From positions 1 to 64,000 of the forward strand of contig NZ_AUDZ01000015.1 of the NCBI RefSeq assembly GCF_000425725.1: a stretch of 64,000 bases of DNA, given 5' to 3'. Source of the stretch: Halomonas halocynthiae DSM 14573 (GTDB lineage Bacteria > Pseudomonadota > Gammaproteobacteria > Pseudomonadales > Halomonadaceae). Position numbers and translations under genes: made by a program. The notes below the pieces were generated by a model that worked only from the letters and a program-made list of their open reading frames with translations, was not told where the DNA came from and ran no database searches. This document shows, in pieces, positions 27,198 through 38,418 of the stretch. Position 1 is the first letter of the stretch. Each line of letters begins with the position of its first letter.

Positions 27198-28808
27198 TTA
27201 GAACTTGTCCAGTTTTGGGGCTCGTTTAGGTGAAAGAATGCTGATGTCTTCTCTCAGTAGGCCTTTGGTCAAGGCGAACACCATGGCAAATACCATGATG
27301 AAGATTGGCAAGCCGATGACGGTAATCACCTGCTGCAGTGCAACTAGCCCTGCCTCACCTGCCAGTACAATCAGCATGGCTGCCACGGCACCTTCCGAGA
27401 CACCCCAGAACACTCGCTGGCGTAGTGGGCCGGGGTCGGTGTCACCTGTGCACAGTAAGTCGACCACCAGCGAAGCCGAGTCTGACGAGGTGGCAAAGAA
27501 AATGGCCACGATGACAACGGCTAGACCTTTAACTAACGTCGCCGCGGGGAAGTGGTCGAAGAAGGCAAACATCGCCAGTGGAACACTTTCTTGCACGGCG
27601 GCCGTCATCATCCCTGCCTGTTCACCCAGCTGAGCGCGCGCTGCTTCGCCGATGCCATCTATTTCCATGGCAGACCAGCCAAAGATAGCGAACCACACCA
27701 AAGTAAACAACGACGGCGCAAACAGTACACCAAGAACAAACTCACGTACTGTGCGGCCTTTGGAGATGCGCGCCACAAAGAGACCGATGAAGGGCGACCA
27801 GGTCACTGTCCAAGCCCAGTAGAATACGGTCCAGTTGCCTTGCCAGCCCCAGTTGCCGCTCTCGCGGGTGTACTGTGCCAAAGTGTCATTCCAGAACGCC
27901 ATCGGCACGATGTTAGACACATAGATACCTAACGTTTCGATGATGCCGCGCAGTAAAAAAACAGTAGAACCGGTCACCAGGACAAAGATCATCAGCCCGG
28001 TGGCCATGGCAATATTGATGTTGGACAACAGCTTGACGCCTTTATCCAGGCCACCCGCAATCGATGCCACAGCAACAGCTGTCAGTACCAGAATGATCAG
28101 CACTTTGGTGGTGACGCCATCGGAAACACCGAAGAGCTCGGTTAAGCCGCTATTGATTTGCGACGTTCCCAGGCCGATAGAAACCGCCACACCGAATAGC
28201 GTGCCAAGTACAGCGAAAATATCAATCGTCTTACCAATCGGCCCGTAGATGCGTTCTTTAAGCAGTGGGTAGAACACTGAGCTGATGCGCAGTGGCAAGT
28301 TATAGCGGTAGATAAAATAGGCGAAAGCGAGGCCCGGTAGAGTGAAAATTGTCCAGGTATGCAGGCCAAGGTGGTATAGCGAGAACCCCATGGCTTCACG
28401 AGCGGCTTCTACCGAGTAGGGCGCAATATCGCCATGGGGCGGGCTTGAGAAGTGGAAGATGGGTTCTGCAACGCCCCAAAACATCAAAACGGTACCAATG
28501 CCGCCAGCAAACAGCATGGTAAACCAGGAAACGTTGCTGTATTCCGGCCGGTCGTTGTCGCCGCCTAAGCGGATGTTGCCGTAACGGCTTAATGCGACCC
28601 ACAGTAAAAATAGTAGCCAGACGTTAACGCCAAAAATAAAGAACCAGCCAAGATTGGTGACGACCCATTGGCGGCCTGTGGCAAAGGCGTTGCCAATAGC
28701 CTCTGGGGCAATGACTAGTGCCAGCAGGAAAAGGATCATTAACCCTGCCGAGACAAAAAATATCGTCGGGTCTGTACGCAACCCGAGGCGGTGAGCGAGT
28801 CTTTCCAT
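27198..28808 (-). CDS. BCCT-family betaine/choline/carnitine transporter
   Basis: A 536-residue secondary transporter with about 12 TM helices. The first conserved segment GGIGTVLMFWGVAEPIFHF carries the glycine-rich TM3 stretch, and the substrate-box region with NWTVFYWAWTVTWSPFIGLF (about 310-330) the aromatic residues of the quaternary-ammonium binding box. RISKGRTVREFVLGVL and FATSSDSASLVVD are also typical. Such carriers import glycine betaine, choline or related osmolytes with Na+ or H+. No long C-terminal osmosensor tail (as in BetP or BetT) is present. Start 28808 has GAGGAAG upstream; the frame open to 28877 is longer than family norm. Substrate not decidable. Confidence 0.9.
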   Translation of the reverse strand: MERLAHRLGLRTDPTIFFVSAGLMILFLLALVIAPEAIGNAFATGRQWVVTNLGWFFIFGVNVWLLFLLWVALSRYGNIRLGGDNDRPEYSNVSWFTMLFAGGIGTVLMFWGVAEPIFHFSSPPHGDIAPYSVEAAREAMGFSLYHLGLHTWTIFTLPGLAFAYFIYRYNLPLRISSVFYPLLKERIYGPIGKTIDIFAVLGTLFGVAVSIGLGTSQINSGLTELFGVSDGVTTKVLIILVLTAVAVASIAGGLDKGVKLLSNINIAMATGLMIFVLVTGSTVFLLRGIIETLGIYVSNIVPMAFWNDTLAQYTRESGNWGWQGNWTVFYWAWTVTWSPFIGLFVARISKGRTVREFVLGVLFAPSLFTLVWFAIFGWSAMEIDGIGEAARAQLGEQAGMMTAAVQESVPLAMFAFFDHFPAATLVKGLAVVIVAIFFATSSDSASLVVDLLCTGDTDPGPLRQRVFWGVSEGAVAAMLIVLAGEAGLVALQQVITVIGLPIFIMVFAMVFALTKGLLREDISILSPKRAPKLDKF

Positions 28809-29191
28809 AACCAGCTTCCTCATTATTATTGGAGATGTAGCGGCTAGCGTGAGCCCGTGGCTGTCTGCCAGTCGCACAGATCAGAAGTTTACAAGTGAAA
28901 AAAATCATCGGCCAGAAGCGCTGAAATCAATGGAAGCGTCAGTGGTATCGGCGTTTTCTGGCGTGCAGAAGTAACTTCCCTCGGGTGGAAAAATCACAGA
29001 ACAAACATGGTTGCCTGGGGCTAAGAAAAGAAAAATTGCGTCGCTGCGATTAACGCCGCAATTGGTTGACTGAGTGGGTGGCGTGATTTTTTCTGCAAAG
29101 CAGGGCAAAAACAGGAGATATTTTCAGTTGGATTACGGCGCAAACTGTCGCGCGATAGCTGGGGGTGAGGGTGGGGTGTTGGGACCGTCAA
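28809..29191. other. Intergenic region upstream of the BCCT gene
   Basis: About 380 bases with no gene that I can support. It should contain the promoter of the BCCT gene (reading minus) but I could not pick a clear -35/-10 pair. A 67-codon minus frame (28905-29108) lacks a ribosome site or family resemblance. Confidence 0.5.
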
Positions 29192-29223
29192 TAAAAATGC
29201 CGCGTCAGAAATGAGGCGGCATT
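29192..29223 (-). terminator. Terminator of the der transcript
   Basis: On the minus strand AATGCCGC and GCGGCATT form an 8-bp stem followed by TTTTAT, 32 bases after the der stop codon. It ends the long minus-strand housekeeping run. Confidence 0.8.
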
Positions 29224-29254
29224 GGTTTCAAGCGAGAAATGTGTGTTAGGCAGG

Positions 29255-30658
29255 CTAACGTCGATTGCGGCGGGCATCTTTAGTGCGGTCGAGCTCGCGC
29301 TGTTTGGCTTTTCTACGGTCGCTGTCACCGGCTTGGTGATCAAAAGGGTTATCGCCTGAGCGGAACTCGAAGCGCATCGGCGTACCTCGCACCTTGAGCA
29401 CCTTGCGGAAGGTGTTGATTAGGTAGCGTTTGTAGGCTTCGTTCAGCGAGTTGGTCTGTTTGCCATGCACAACAATGACCGGTGGGTTACTGCCGCCCTG
29501 GTGGGCCATTCGCAGCTTGATGCGACGACCATGGACCATCGGTGGCTGATGTTGTTCCACGGCGTCATGCAGAATGTTGGTCAAACGGTTGGTTGACCAG
29601 TGGCTGGTGGCCGAGGCAAAGGCGCGTTCCAGCGACGGGTACAGGTCTCCCACAGCGGTGCCGTGCAAAGCGGAAATGAAGTGCAGCTCGGCATAGTCGG
29701 CAAAGCCCAAGCGGCGCTTGATATCAGAGCGCATTTTGTCGCGCACCTCACTTTCCAGGCCGTCCCACTTATTGACCACCAATATGAGAGCGCGGCCGCT
29801 GGTTAGTACGTAGTCCAGCAGGTGAAGGTCTTGCTCTACCAAACCGCTGCGAGCATCCAGCACCATGATGGCAACATGGCACGCTTTGATCGCCTCCAGA
29901 GCTTTGATGATCGAGAACTTCTCAACTGACTCAGAGACGTTTTTGCGCCGCCGTACCCCCGCCGTATCTACCAGCACATAAGGTTTGCCATTGCGTTCGA
30001 AGGGAATCTCGATGGCATCGCGGGTGGTGCCTGACTCGTCATACACCACCACACGGTCTTCGCCCAACATGCGGTTTACTAGCGTTGATTTGCCGACGTT
30101 AGGACGGCCGATTACCCCGATGCGAATACCCTTGCTGCCGGTATCAGCTGGGATATCGGGATCACGGTCAGGGAAGGGTGACAGTACTAACTCAATCACC
30201 GAGGTGACATTGCGCCCGTGAGCGGCGGCAATGGGCAGAGGGTCTCCCAGACCGAGCTGCCAGAAGTCTGCGATGGCGGAATGCTCCTCCATGCCATCTA
30301 CCTTGTTGACTACCAGCCAGGTTTTTTTCTGGTTGGTACGCAGGTGATTGGCAATGGCTTCGTCAGCTACATTCAGGCCTGCACGAGCATCGACCAGAAA
30401 CAGCACGATATCAGCTTCATCAATGGCCAGTAGTGACTGCTCGGCCATGGCGGCATCGATGCCTTCTTCGGTGCCGCTGATACCGCCGGTATCAATCACC
30501 GTGTAGGCTTTTCCGCCAAGCATGCCGTTGCCGTATTTACGGTCCCGGGTTAACCCCGGGAAGTCGGCGACCAATGCATCGCGGCTGCGCGTAAGGCGGT
30601 TAAATAACGTTGACTTGCCAACGTTCGGGCGGCCAACGAGTGCTATTACTGGGTTCAT
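29255..30658 (-). CDS. der: Ribosome assembly GTPase Der (EngA)
   Basis: A 467-residue double GTPase needed for 50S subunit maturation. Two G domains in tandem, each with [10 protein letters not shown] (about 8-17 and 183-192), DTGG or DTAG switch motif and NKxD (NKVD, NKWD), followed by a KH-like C-terminal domain and a basic tail rich in Arg and Lys. The ATG at 30658 shares one base with the bamB stop (TGATG), so the two are coupled. Order bamB-der is usual. Confidence 0.95.
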   Translation of the reverse strand: MNPVIALVGRPNVGKSTLFNRLTRSRDALVADFPGLTRDRKYGNGMLGGKAYTVIDTGGISGTEEGIDAAMAEQSLLAIDEADIVLFLVDARAGLNVADEAIANHLRTNQKKTWLVVNKVDGMEEHSAIADFWQLGLGDPLPIAAAHGRNVTSVIELVLSPFPDRDPDIPADTGSKGIRIGVIGRPNVGKSTLVNRMLGEDRVVVYDESGTTRDAIEIPFERNGKPYVLVDTAGVRRRKNVSESVEKFSIIKALEAIKACHVAIMVLDARSGLVEQDLHLLDYVLTSGRALILVVNKWDGLESEVRDKMRSDIKRRLGFADYAELHFISALHGTAVGDLYPSLERAFASATSHWSTNRLTNILHDAVEQHQPPMVHGRRIKLRMAHQGGSNPPVIVVHGKQTNSLNEAYKRYLINTFRKVLKVRGTPMRFEFRSGDNPFDHQAGDSDRRKAKQRELDRTKDARRNRR

Positions 30659-31809
30659 CAACGAATATCCAAGGCCTGAAGCGTGCCGTCATTGGCGAGA
30701 ACGTAAACACGTCTGCCGTCGGTTTGTGGCGCTACGCTGATGCCGGAGCCATCGACATGGCTGCGTCCGCTAAGCTTTCCTGTATTGGCGTTGATCAGAT
30801 GCACATAGCCATCATAGTCGCCTAGCACAATCTGCCCACCGGCAAACTCTGGGTCCGTGAGTGAGCGGCCCTCAAGATCTTTCAGACGCCATAGCTCGTC
30901 ACCGGTTATGGCATTCAACGCAACCACCTGGCTGGCTTCATCAACCACAAACAGGGTCTCGCCAACCATTAACGGGGAGCGATAGCTGGAAAGTGGCCGT
31001 GACCAAGCAACTTGGCCGCTGGTGGCCTCTAGGGCAACAACTCGGCCGTTGTAACTGGTGGCATAGAGACGTCCGTCGGGGGTTAACAGAGGCTGGCCAG
31101 ACAGGTCAGACAAGCGCTCGATGTCGGAGTTGCCGGTAGGGTTAGAGATGCGTCTTTCCCATAGCGGCTGCCCGGTGCGGTTGTCCAGAGTCACCAGGCG
31201 GCCGTTGGCGAGCCCAGCGATGGTAACGGCATCGATCACTCTGGGAGTGGCGCTGGTGCGCAGGCTCAGTAGTGGCTGAGATGCACTGTAGCTCCAGAAT
31301 TCGGTGCCGTTGTTACGGTTTAGAGCGGTGATGCGCCCATCCACAGACTGAACGATGAGTAACTGGTTGTTAGCTTGTGGTGCCGCCAGTACTTCGCTGC
31401 TGATGGTAGATTTCCACAATACCTTGCCGGTGCTTTGGTCCATGGCAACGACTTCACCGTTACGCGTACCAAAATACAGCTGGCCGTCGACCGCTGACAG
31501 GGCACTGGACGCGCCACTGCTCAGGGTCGTTTCCCACAGCGTATTGCCCGTGTCGGTGTCCAGTGCTGTTACCAAGCCTCGGTAATCCGCAGCGAATACC
31601 CGTGCGCCATCTTGGGCAGGTGCCATTGGGTAGCTGCCTTTGCCCAGGCCTGAGCCAATGCTCTGGCTCCATACCTTAGTCGCTTGAGCTGTTGCGCTCA
31701 GGTCGCGAAGCTCTTTGGGTGGGTACTGAGGTTCTACTTTGCCCGAACAGCCGGCAAGTAATGAAATAGAAATAGTGGCTAGTGCAGCAATTATCAGTCT
31801 TGGGGTCAT
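30658..31809 (-). CDS. bamB: Outer membrane assembly lipoprotein BamB
   Basis: A 383-residue PQQ-type beta-propeller lipoprotein of the BAM complex, which inserts beta-barrel proteins. Lipobox LLAGC (Cys about residue 21), then eight propeller blades marked by repeated ALD-x-x-TG, W-x-x and [21 protein letters not shown]-like units. Start overlaps the yfgM stop by four bases. Position between yfgM and der is conserved. Confidence 0.95.
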   Translation of the reverse strand: MTPRLIIAALATISISLLAGCSGKVEPQYPPKELRDLSATAQATKVWSQSIGSGLGKGSYPMAPAQDGARVFAADYRGLVTALDTDTGNTLWETTLSSGASSALSAVDGQLYFGTRNGEVVAMDQSTGKVLWKSTISSEVLAAPQANNQLLIVQSVDGRITALNRNNGTEFWSYSASQPLLSLRTSATPRVIDAVTIAGLANGRLVTLDNRTGQPLWERRISNPTGNSDIERLSDLSGQPLLTPDGRLYATSYNGRVVALEATSGQVAWSRPLSSYRSPLMVGETLFVVDEASQVVALNAITGDELWRLKDLEGRSLTDPEFAGGQIVLGDYDGYVHLINANTGKLSGRSHVDGSGISVAPQTDGRRVYVLANDGTLQALDIR

Positions 31810-32465
31810 GAGCTGGTCTCCTCGACTCCTAGGTCATCGAGCTTGAGGCGTATGGCGTACTGGGCCTGGTCGTTGTCGGCATTAAGCGTGAGAGCTTCAC
31901 GCCAGGAAGTTGCTGCCTTTTCATGCTGCGCTAGTGCCAGGAAAGTATCGCCGCGTAGCTCAAGCTGTATGGCAGCCAAGGCGCTGGGGATCTCAGTATC
32001 CAGGGTGGCTAAGGCGGCATCTGCATCGTTTTGGGCAAGCTGCAGGCGTGCTAACCGTAGTCTTGCAACACCTTGCATATACGGGTGCTTACTGCTGTTA
32101 GCGATAGTGTTCAGTGGTGCCATGGCATCGCTGATGTTGCCGTTATCAACGGCGAGACGGACTTCGATGAAACGGCCCAGGTCAGCATAAAGCGTGCTGT
32201 CGTGCTGTTCTTCAAGTTCGTCAATTAACAGGTGTGCGCGTTCACGGCTTTTGGCATCGAGATCACTCTCGCGGCTCAGGGAAAGCAGCTCCTGATAACG
32301 CTGTGAGGCGGCTTCAGATTGATTGAGTTGATACTGCTGCCAGGCTTTCCAGCCAAATATGCCAGCGGCGGCGACTGCCACGCCGACGACCAGCGAGGTA
32401 CCGTTTTCTTTCCACCAGCGCTTGATGGCCTCGAGCTGTTCTTCATCGCTGTTGATATCTGCCAC
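31806..32465 (-). CDS. yfgM: YfgM-family TPR ancillary translocon protein
   Basis: A 219-residue protein with one N-terminal TM (about 24-43, VVGVAVAAAGIFGWKAW) and a periplasmic part built of helical TPR-like repeats. The N-terminal EEQLEAIKRWWKENG is the signature of YfgM, which binds PpiD at the SecYEG translocon. Lies between hisS and bamB as in other gammaproteobacteria and overlaps bamB by four bases. Confidence 0.9.
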   Translation of the reverse strand: MADINSDEEQLEAIKRWWKENGTSLVVGVAVAAAGIFGWKAWQQYQLNQSEAASQRYQELLSLSRESDLDAKSRERAHLLIDELEEQHDSTLYADLGRFIEVRLAVDNGNISDAMAPLNTIANSSKHPYMQGVARLRLARLQLAQNDADAALATLDTEIPSALAAIQLELRGDTFLALAQHEKAATSWREALTLNADNDQAQYAIRLKLDDLGVEETSS

Positions 32466-32495
32466 GCACAGTCTCCTTGTTCGGTCAGCAGGTTG

Positions 32496-33788
32496 TCAGG
32501 CGCTTGAGCCTGACAGCAAGGCATTCAGTGTTTCGGTGAGTGACGCCTGAGCAATATCCAGCTGCTCACGGTCTTCACGCAAGAATTTGATGGCAACGCT
32601 GTCGCGAGCCAGCTCGTCTTCACCGATCAGTAGAGCCAGGCGCGCCCCACTACGGTCGGCTTTTTTAATACGGCTTTTGAAGCTGCCTCCACCGCAGTGT
32701 AGCTGCAGGCTGAGCGCTGGCAGAGCGTCACGCAAGCGCTCGGCCAGCAGCAGGGCCGCAGGCTCAGTTGCTTCACTCATCGGCAGCAGATAAGCATCAA
32801 GCTGCGTTAGCGCATTATCGGGCACTAACTTGAGCGTATCGAGCATTAGTATCAATCGCTCGATACCCATGGCAAAGCCTACCGCTGGTACGGATTTGCC
32901 GCCAAGCTGTTCAACAAGGCCGTCATAGCGACCGCCAGCACACACGGTGCCTTGGCTGCCCAAGGTGGTGGTGGTCCACTCGAACACGGTGCGTGAGTAG
33001 TAGTCCAGCCCGCGCACTAGGCGTGGGTTAATGACGTACTCGATACCGGCCGCCTTGAGCAGAGCGGTAAGCCCGTCGAAATGCTTGCGGGAGTCGGGGT
33101 CGAGGTGGTCGATCAGCTGTGGTGCGTTGCCCAGCATTTCGGCCATGTCGGGATTTTTGGAGTCCAGGATACGCAGTGGGTTGCTGGTTAGGCGGCGTCG
33201 GGAGTCTTCATCGAGCAGCTCGTGGTGTTGCTCGAAATACGCTACCAGCTTATCGCGGTAAGCCGCCCGTGCCTCGGTGGAACCCAGCGAGTTTATTTCT
33301 AGGGTGACGTGTTGGTCGAGGCCTAGCTGTTTCCACAGGCGTGCTGATAGCAAGATGACTTCAGCGTCGATGTCGGGGCCGTCTAGCCCAAAGGTTTCTA
33401 CACCGACCTGATGAAACTGGCGGTAGCGGCCTTTTTGAGGGCGCTCATGGCGAAACATCGGCCCTTGGTACCACAGGCGCTGAGTTTGATTATGCAACAG
33501 GCCATGCTGCATGGCGGCGCGTACACAGCTGGCGGTGTTTTCAGGGCGCAGGGTTAGGCTGTCGCCGTTGCGGTCGTCAAAGGTGTACATTTCTTTTTCG
33601 ACGATATCGGTCACTTCACCGATGGAACGCTTGAACAGCGCCGTTTGCTCGACAATTGGCGTGCGAATCTCAGCATAGCCATAGTGACGCATCAGAGCGC
33701 GTACTTGGCCTTCAAAATACTGCCACAGTGGTGATTGGTCGGGCAGCAGGTCGTTCATGCCACGAATGGCTTGGATCTTGTTGCTCAA
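32496..33788 (-). CDS. hisS: Histidyl-tRNA synthetase
   Basis: A 430-residue class II synthetase charging tRNA-His. Motif 1 region [19 protein letters not shown], motif 2 with [16 protein letters not shown], the histidine loops [15 protein letters not shown] and [13 protein letters not shown], motif 3 GFAMGIERL, then the anticodon-binding domain (about 335-425). Downstream of ispG and upstream of yfgM, the standard order. Confidence 0.95.
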   Translation of the reverse strand: MSNKIQAIRGMNDLLPDQSPLWQYFEGQVRALMRHYGYAEIRTPIVEQTALFKRSIGEVTDIVEKEMYTFDDRNGDSLTLRPENTASCVRAAMQHGLLHNQTQRLWYQGPMFRHERPQKGRYRQFHQVGVETFGLDGPDIDAEVILLSARLWKQLGLDQHVTLEINSLGSTEARAAYRDKLVAYFEQHHELLDEDSRRRLTSNPLRILDSKNPDMAEMLGNAPQLIDHLDPDSRKHFDGLTALLKAAGIEYVINPRLVRGLDYYSRTVFEWTTTTLGSQGTVCAGGRYDGLVEQLGGKSVPAVGFAMGIERLILMLDTLKLVPDNALTQLDAYLLPMSEATEPAALLLAERLRDALPALSLQLHCGGGSFKSRIKKADRSGARLALLIGEDELARDSVAIKFLREDREQLDIAQASLTETLNALLSGSSA

Positions 33789-33812
33789 AACAGGCTCCTG
33801 GATAGTATGGCG

Positions 33813-34928
33813 TCAGGCATCACGGATGATGATGTCTTGTTCAGCCTGCTGTTTTTGGCGGACCTTGTCGCGAATCAGGCGCTCTAGGTCATCGACCAAG
33901 TTGTCGTTAGTCAGCTTTTGCGCAGGCTTGCCGTCAAGGTAAAGCAGGTTTGACGGACTGCCGCCGGTAAGCCCTAGGTCACTCTCCTTGGCTTCACCGG
34001 GGCCGTTGACGATACAGCCGATAATGGAGACATCAAGCGGTGTCATGACGTCTTCAAGGCGCTCTTCAAGCTGGTTCATGGTGTCGATTACGTCAAAATT
34101 CTGCCGTGAGCAGCTTGGGCAGGCAATGAAGTTGATGCCCTTGCTGCGTAACCTGAGGCTTTTGAGCATATCGAAACCCACTTTGATTTCTTCAACGGGG
34201 TCAGCGGCCAACGATACGCGAATGGTGTCACCGATGCCGTCCATTAATAACAGCCCAAGGCCAATGGAGGATTTTACCGTGCCGGAGCGTAAACCACCGG
34301 CCTCGGTGATGCCTAGGTGAAGGGGTTGCTCAATGCGTGTTGCCAAGTCGCGATAAGCGGCGACGGCCATGAAGACGTCGCTTGCTTTGACGCTGACCTT
34401 GAAGTCGGCGAAGTCTAGCCGCTCGAGGTGGTCGATATGACGTAGCGCTGACTCAACCAGGGCGTCAGGTGTTGGCTCGCCATACTTGCGCTGTAAAGAC
34501 TTCTCAAGCGAACCGGCGTTGACGCCGATACGGATAGGAATACCGTTGTCTCTGGCGGCGCTGACGACAGCGCGTACGCGATCCTCACGGCCAATGTTAC
34601 CTGGGTTAATGCGCAGGCAATCAACACCTAGCTCGGCAACGCGCAGAGCAATTTTGTGGTCAAAGTGGATGTCTGCAACTAGAGGTACGTCAACCGACTG
34701 GCGAATGCGGCCGAAGGCTTCAGCAGCATCCATGCAGGGAACCGATACGCGCACAATATCTGCGCCTGCCTGCTCCAGTTGGCGAATCTGCTGAATGGTG
34801 GCGTCTACATCCAGAGTGTCGGTGTTGGTCATGCTCTGCACCGAAATGGGGGCGCCGCCGCCGACCGGCACGTTACCCACATGTATTTGGCGTGAGATGC
34901 GGCGGATGATGGGCGATGTGGCGTGCAT
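33813..34928 (-). CDS. ispG: 4-hydroxy-3-methylbut-2-enyl diphosphate synthase (flavodoxin) IspG
   Basis: A 371-residue iron-sulfur enzyme of the MEP isoprenoid route. N-terminal TIM barrel begins with [16 protein letters not shown]; cluster ligands are the Cys pair in ACPSCSRQ and the Cys in [11 protein letters not shown], whose following Glu is the fourth ligand. Eight bases separate it from rodZ upstream; hisS follows. Confidence 0.95.
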   Translation of the reverse strand: MHATSPIIRRISRQIHVGNVPVGGGAPISVQSMTNTDTLDVDATIQQIRQLEQAGADIVRVSVPCMDAAEAFGRIRQSVDVPLVADIHFDHKIALRVAELGVDCLRINPGNIGREDRVRAVVSAARDNGIPIRIGVNAGSLEKSLQRKYGEPTPDALVESALRHIDHLERLDFADFKVSVKASDVFMAVAAYRDLATRIEQPLHLGITEAGGLRSGTVKSSIGLGLLLMDGIGDTIRVSLAADPVEEIKVGFDMLKSLRLRSKGINFIACPSCSRQNFDVIDTMNQLEERLEDVMTPLDVSIIGCIVNGPGEAKESDLGLTGGSPSNLLYLDGKPAQKLTNDNLVDDLERLIRDKVRQKQQAEQDIIIRDA

Positions 34929-34936
34929 GGTCAGAC

Positions 34937-35926
34937 TTATTCTCCCAGTGTGAAGCGTGCGACATTACCGGCAGTCGCGCGACTGCCAACATTCTCAGTA
35001 TCACCGCGCCATGTCATTTCAACGCCGTTGGCATTGCCAATCGTCAGATTCAGAGGCGGAGTGCCTTCAATCGTGGCATCGGTGCCCGCTTTCTGAAGGC
35101 CGGTAAATATTGTCTTGCCACTGGCATCAACAATTTGTACCCATGATTCTTTGTTAAACACCAGGGTAAGCTGGTTGGCGTTAGCCTGGGACGCTTCTGC
35201 GTTAGCTTCTGCGCCTGTGTCAGAGGTGGCTGCCAGGGCGGCGGCTTCTTGGCTTGGTGTGGCACTGGGCTCTTGCTCGCCAGCTACCGCAGCGTCTGCC
35301 ACGGTTTCACTGGCCGACTCCTGATCTGCCGATGGCTGATCAGTGGTCATCGGCGTGCTGAGCTCGGACGACTCTGCTGTTGCCTCAAGGCTGCTGTCGG
35401 CGGAGGCCTGTTGCGTTTTGGCCGGCTCATTGAGGGTGATTGTGCCGTTCCGGCTGTCTACCGCTACCGGCTCGCTGTCGCTGGCCGTTGGGGGTTCGTT
35501 ACCCCCGCGGCTTTGCCACCACATCCACGTTAGTCCAGCTAAGCCAATAATCACAATCAGCGTCATCAGCCGAAACAGCCAAGTGCCGATGCTTGAAGGG
35601 CGCTTTTGTAGCTGCAGTGGGCGTGTCTGGATATCAACGGCGTGGTCAGTATCGGCATGGCGAGCCTGATACGCCGCCAGTACGACGTCTGGATCCATGC
35701 CCAGCAGGTTCGCGTAACTGCGCAGGTAGCCGCGCCGATAAATCGCCACGGGTACCTCGTCATAGCTGTCATCTTCCAGTCCCTGGATGACCGCTGGGCG
35801 AAGGTTGAGGGCAACGGCAACGTCTTCGCGGCTGATTTCCAGTGCCTGCCGTCCATGACGTAGCATCTCGCCCGGGCTGCTCTGTCCTGTGAGCGCATCG
35901 GTTGGCGGAAGCTGAGAGTCGTTCAT
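34937..35926 (-). CDS. rodZ: Cytoskeletal protein RodZ
   Basis: A 329-residue bitopic protein linking MreB to the wall synthesis machinery. N-terminal Cro-like HTH (about 17-85, [20 protein letters not shown]), a TM at about 115-135, a periplasmic low-complexity linker rich in Ala, Ser, Thr and Glu (about 145-245), and a C-terminal DUF4115 domain ([15 protein letters not shown]). The linker is the least conserved part. Located between pilW and ispG as is usual. Confidence 0.9.
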   Translation of the reverse strand: MNDSQLPPTDALTGQSSPGEMLRHGRQALEISREDVAVALNLRPAVIQGLEDDSYDEVPVAIYRRGYLRSYANLLGMDPDVVLAAYQARHADTDHAVDIQTRPLQLQKRPSSIGTWLFRLMTLIVIIGLAGLTWMWWQSRGGNEPPTASDSEPVAVDSRNGTITLNEPAKTQQASADSSLEATAESSELSTPMTTDQPSADQESASETVADAAVAGEQEPSATPSQEAAALAATSDTGAEANAEASQANANQLTLVFNKESWVQIVDASGKTIFTGLQKAGTDATIEGTPPLNLTIGNANGVEMTWRGDTENVGSRATAGNVARFTLGE

Positions 35927-36010
35927 GGGGTCGCATCCTTCATGAAAAATTAGTGTTGTAGCACACGTTGGTTAAACGTTTTACATCAATGAGCTGTGCA
36001 GGTTCTGCCG

Positions 36011-36541
36011 TTATCTTGATGTCGCGTTTTGAAGCTGAGTTGCGTGACTGTTACTAAGCTGACGCTGGCATTGCTCCAGATTGTCGAGCAATTGGGCCCG
36101 ATGCGCATAGTGGCTGTCATCAGCTGCTCGCTCGAACTCTACGCAGGCGGCGGTAACATGTCCCTGTTGGTATAAAAAAACCGCATAATTGTTACGTGCC
36201 TGAGTCATCTCTGGGGCGGCGGTAAGCGCTTTCTGGAACATCGCGTCAGCTTGGTCGATCTCTCCCTGACGGCTATACACAAGGGCCAGTGCCTGGAGTG
36301 CTTCGGCATTGTGTGGGTCTGCCGTCAGGGCATGTTTCAGCGCCGTCGTCGCTCGCGGTAAGTTATTGTTTTTGAGGTAAGCTGTACCAAGGCGGGTGTA
36401 GGCCGCCGTTACCTCAGCAGTACCGTGTGGTTGTCTGTCGTTGTCGCCAGACAGATTAGCACAGCCACTCAGCAGTAAACCGGCCGAAAAGGCGATAATG
36501 CTGAAGCGTAACCGACCAAGGGCGCGTGTGCATCCTGTCAT
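36011..36541 (-). CDS. pilW: Type IV pilus biogenesis lipoprotein PilW/PilF, short form
   Basis: A 176-residue TPR lipoprotein. Lipobox LLSGC (Cys about residue 27), then about three to four TPRs (LGTAYLKNNNLPRATTALKH, LALVYSRQGEIDQADAMFQK, NNYAVFLYQQGHVTAACVEF). PilF/PilW is the pilotin for secretin PilQ. It is clearly shorter than the roughly 250-residue Pseudomonas protein with six TPRs, and only 84 bases separate its stop from rodZ, so the tail is missing rather than frameshifted. Assigned mainly by position between rlmN and rodZ. Confidence 0.8.
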   Translation of the reverse strand: MTGCTRALGRLRFSIIAFSAGLLLSGCANLSGDNDRQPHGTAEVTAAYTRLGTAYLKNNNLPRATTALKHALTADPHNAEALQALALVYSRQGEIDQADAMFQKALTAAPEMTQARNNYAVFLYQQGHVTAACVEFERAADDSHYAHRAQLLDNLEQCQRQLSNSHATQLQNATSR

Positions 36542-36640
36542 GACATCCTCGTGTTGATGCTGCTCAGAGTCATCGTTTGAAAGCCGTGGGATGCGTTCAT
36601 CAAAGCGTTGAGGCGTGATGAAGTCAAGCAGACATCATGG

Positions 36641-37765
36641 TCAATCGGCATCGATCTGAATCGACTGTATATAGCGCTCATGGCGTCGGGTACGATCTTT
36701 GACACGTCCAACCAGCTGCCCGCAGGCGGCGTCAATGTCATCACCTCTGGTTGAACGAACCGGTGCAACAAAGCCAAGCTCGTAAAGCCATTGCTGAAAA
36801 CGCATGACCTGATTGCGTGACGGCGTTTCGTAGCCTGAATGCGGAAACGGGTTAAATGGAATCAGGTTGATCTTGCAAGGCAGCTCTTTGAGCACCTCGG
36901 CAAGTTCTTGAGCATGCTGTTGCTGATCGTTGACATCTTTGATCAGGGTATACTCGATGGTGACGATGCGGGCATCACCACACTTGTCCAAGTAGCGTTT
37001 ACAGGCTGCTAGTAGGGTACTGATGTTATATTTGCGATTAAGCGGAACCAGTTCACTACGCAGCTCGTCGTTACCTGCATGTAGCGAAATGGCAAGGCTG
37101 ACATCCAGGTCATCGCCCAGTCGCTCGATCATCGGTACCACACCCGAGGTCGAGAGCGTGACACGGCGCTTGGACAGGCCATAACCGTTATCATCAAGCA
37201 TTAGCTTCATGGCAGGCAAAACGCTGTCATAGTTCAGCAGCGGCTCGCCCATGCCCATCATTACCACGTTGGTTACTGGGCGGTGCGTGCTGCCTTGACG
37301 AGGGCCGTCGCTATTGCTGGCAGCCCAAACCTGGCCGATGATTTCGGCAGCCGTCAGGTTGCGCTGAAAGCCTTGCTTGCCTGTAGAACAGAAACTGCAG
37401 TCCAGAGAGCAGCCCACCTGTGATGAGACGCACAGGGTGCGGCGTTTACCGTCGTCGGCAGGTATCAGCACGGTTTCCACATAGCTGCCATCTTCCACTT
37501 CCAGCACCCACTTGCGAGTGCCGTCACTGGACTTGCCTTCGTAGGCGACACGCGGGCCGCGAATTTCTGCAACTTCATTCAAGCGAGTGCGCAGCGCTTT
37601 TGAGAGATTGGTCATGGCGTCAAAGTCGCTGCATCCTTCGTGATGAATCCACTTCATCACCTGGGCTGCACGAAATTTCTTTTCGCCGATGGCTAGGAAG
37701 AAAGCTTCCATCTCCTCGCGTGTCATGCCGAGCAGATTCTGGCGTTGGGGGGCTGTGATGGTCAT
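36641..37765 (-). CDS. rlmN: Dual-specificity 23S rRNA/tRNA methyltransferase RlmN
   Basis: A 374-residue radical-SAM enzyme making 2-methyladenosine at A2503 of 23S rRNA and A37 of some tRNAs. The cluster motif is [20 protein letters not shown] (CxxxCxxC), preceded by [10 protein letters not shown]; the catalytic cysteines are expected in the late ACGQL segment and at [11 protein letters not shown] the SAM site. The start at 37765 gives the usual N-terminus; the frame to 37909 runs back into the end of ndk. Confidence 0.95.
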   Translation of the reverse strand: MTITAPQRQNLLGMTREEMEAFFLAIGEKKFRAAQVMKWIHHEGCSDFDAMTNLSKALRTRLNEVAEIRGPRVAYEGKSSDGTRKWVLEVEDGSYVETVLIPADDGKRRTLCVSSQVGCSLDCSFCSTGKQGFQRNLTAAEIIGQVWAASNSDGPRQGSTHRPVTNVVMMGMGEPLLNYDSVLPAMKLMLDDNGYGLSKRRVTLSTSGVVPMIERLGDDLDVSLAISLHAGNDELRSELVPLNRKYNISTLLAACKRYLDKCGDARIVTIEYTLIKDVNDQQQHAQELAEVLKELPCKINLIPFNPFPHSGYETPSRNQVMRFQQWLYELGFVAPVRSTRGDDIDAACGQLVGRVKDRTRRHERYIQSIQIDAD

Positions 37766-37820
37766 GTTGGTCAGCGGGTTGGTGTGCGGGGCGGGAGACT
37801 GCTCTCCCGCCAGGCAGAAC

Positions 37821-38249
37821 TCAGGCGCGCGGGCAAATTTCGCTGGCCTGGAAGAAATAGTCAATCTCACGCTTGGCTGACTCGGGAGAGTCAGAGCCAT
37901 GAACGGCATTAGCGTCGATAGACTCAGCGAAGTCAGCGCGAATAGTGCCAGCTTCCGCTTCTTTGGGGTTAGTCGCGCCCATCAGGTCGCGGTTGGCAGC
38001 AATAGCATTTTCGCCTTCAAGCACCTGAACCACGACGGGGCCAGAGATCATGAAGCCGACCAGGTCGCCAAAGAAAGGACGTTCGCTGTGCTCTGCGTAG
38101 AAGCCTTCGGCTTGTTCACGCGAGAGGTGGATCATCTTGGAGGCGACGATTTGCAGGCCGGCTTTTTCAAAGCGGCTCTTGATGTCGCCGATAGCGTTTT
38201 TAGCGACGGCGTCGGGCTTAATGATAGATAACGTGCGTTCAGTTGCCAT
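37821..38249 (-). CDS. ndk: Nucleoside diphosphate kinase
   Basis: A 142-residue enzyme equalising NTP pools through a phosphohistidine. N-terminal [14 protein letters not shown], the active-site segment [16 protein letters not shown] with catalytic His, and the usual [15 protein letters not shown] are present. Start 38249 is behind a GGAGAG ribosome site. Sits between the iscA-like gene and rlmN. Confidence 0.95.
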   Translation of the reverse strand: MATERTLSIIKPDAVAKNAIGDIKSRFEKAGLQIVASKMIHLSREQAEGFYAEHSERPFFGDLVGFMISGPVVVQVLEGENAIAANRDLMGATNPKEAEAGTIRADFAESIDANAVHGSDSPESAKREIDYFFQASEICPRA

Positions 38250-38418
38250 TGGGAGTCTCTCCGGTTGAGTTCGGTGTGTATCTCGCGCTACGGCCAAACG
38301 CCACGCCGGATGACCCGGGTGGCGTCTGGCAGCAAATCAGCAGCGAATAAAGTGGAGCGGCGCTAACCGACAAGGCGCAGAGTATAACGCTGTGCGTCGT
38401 CAATGAACAATCAGCGCG

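Noticed and set aside
28905-29108. 67-codon minus frame in the spacer between the BCCT gene and der
   Set aside because: No ribosome site, no family resemblance.
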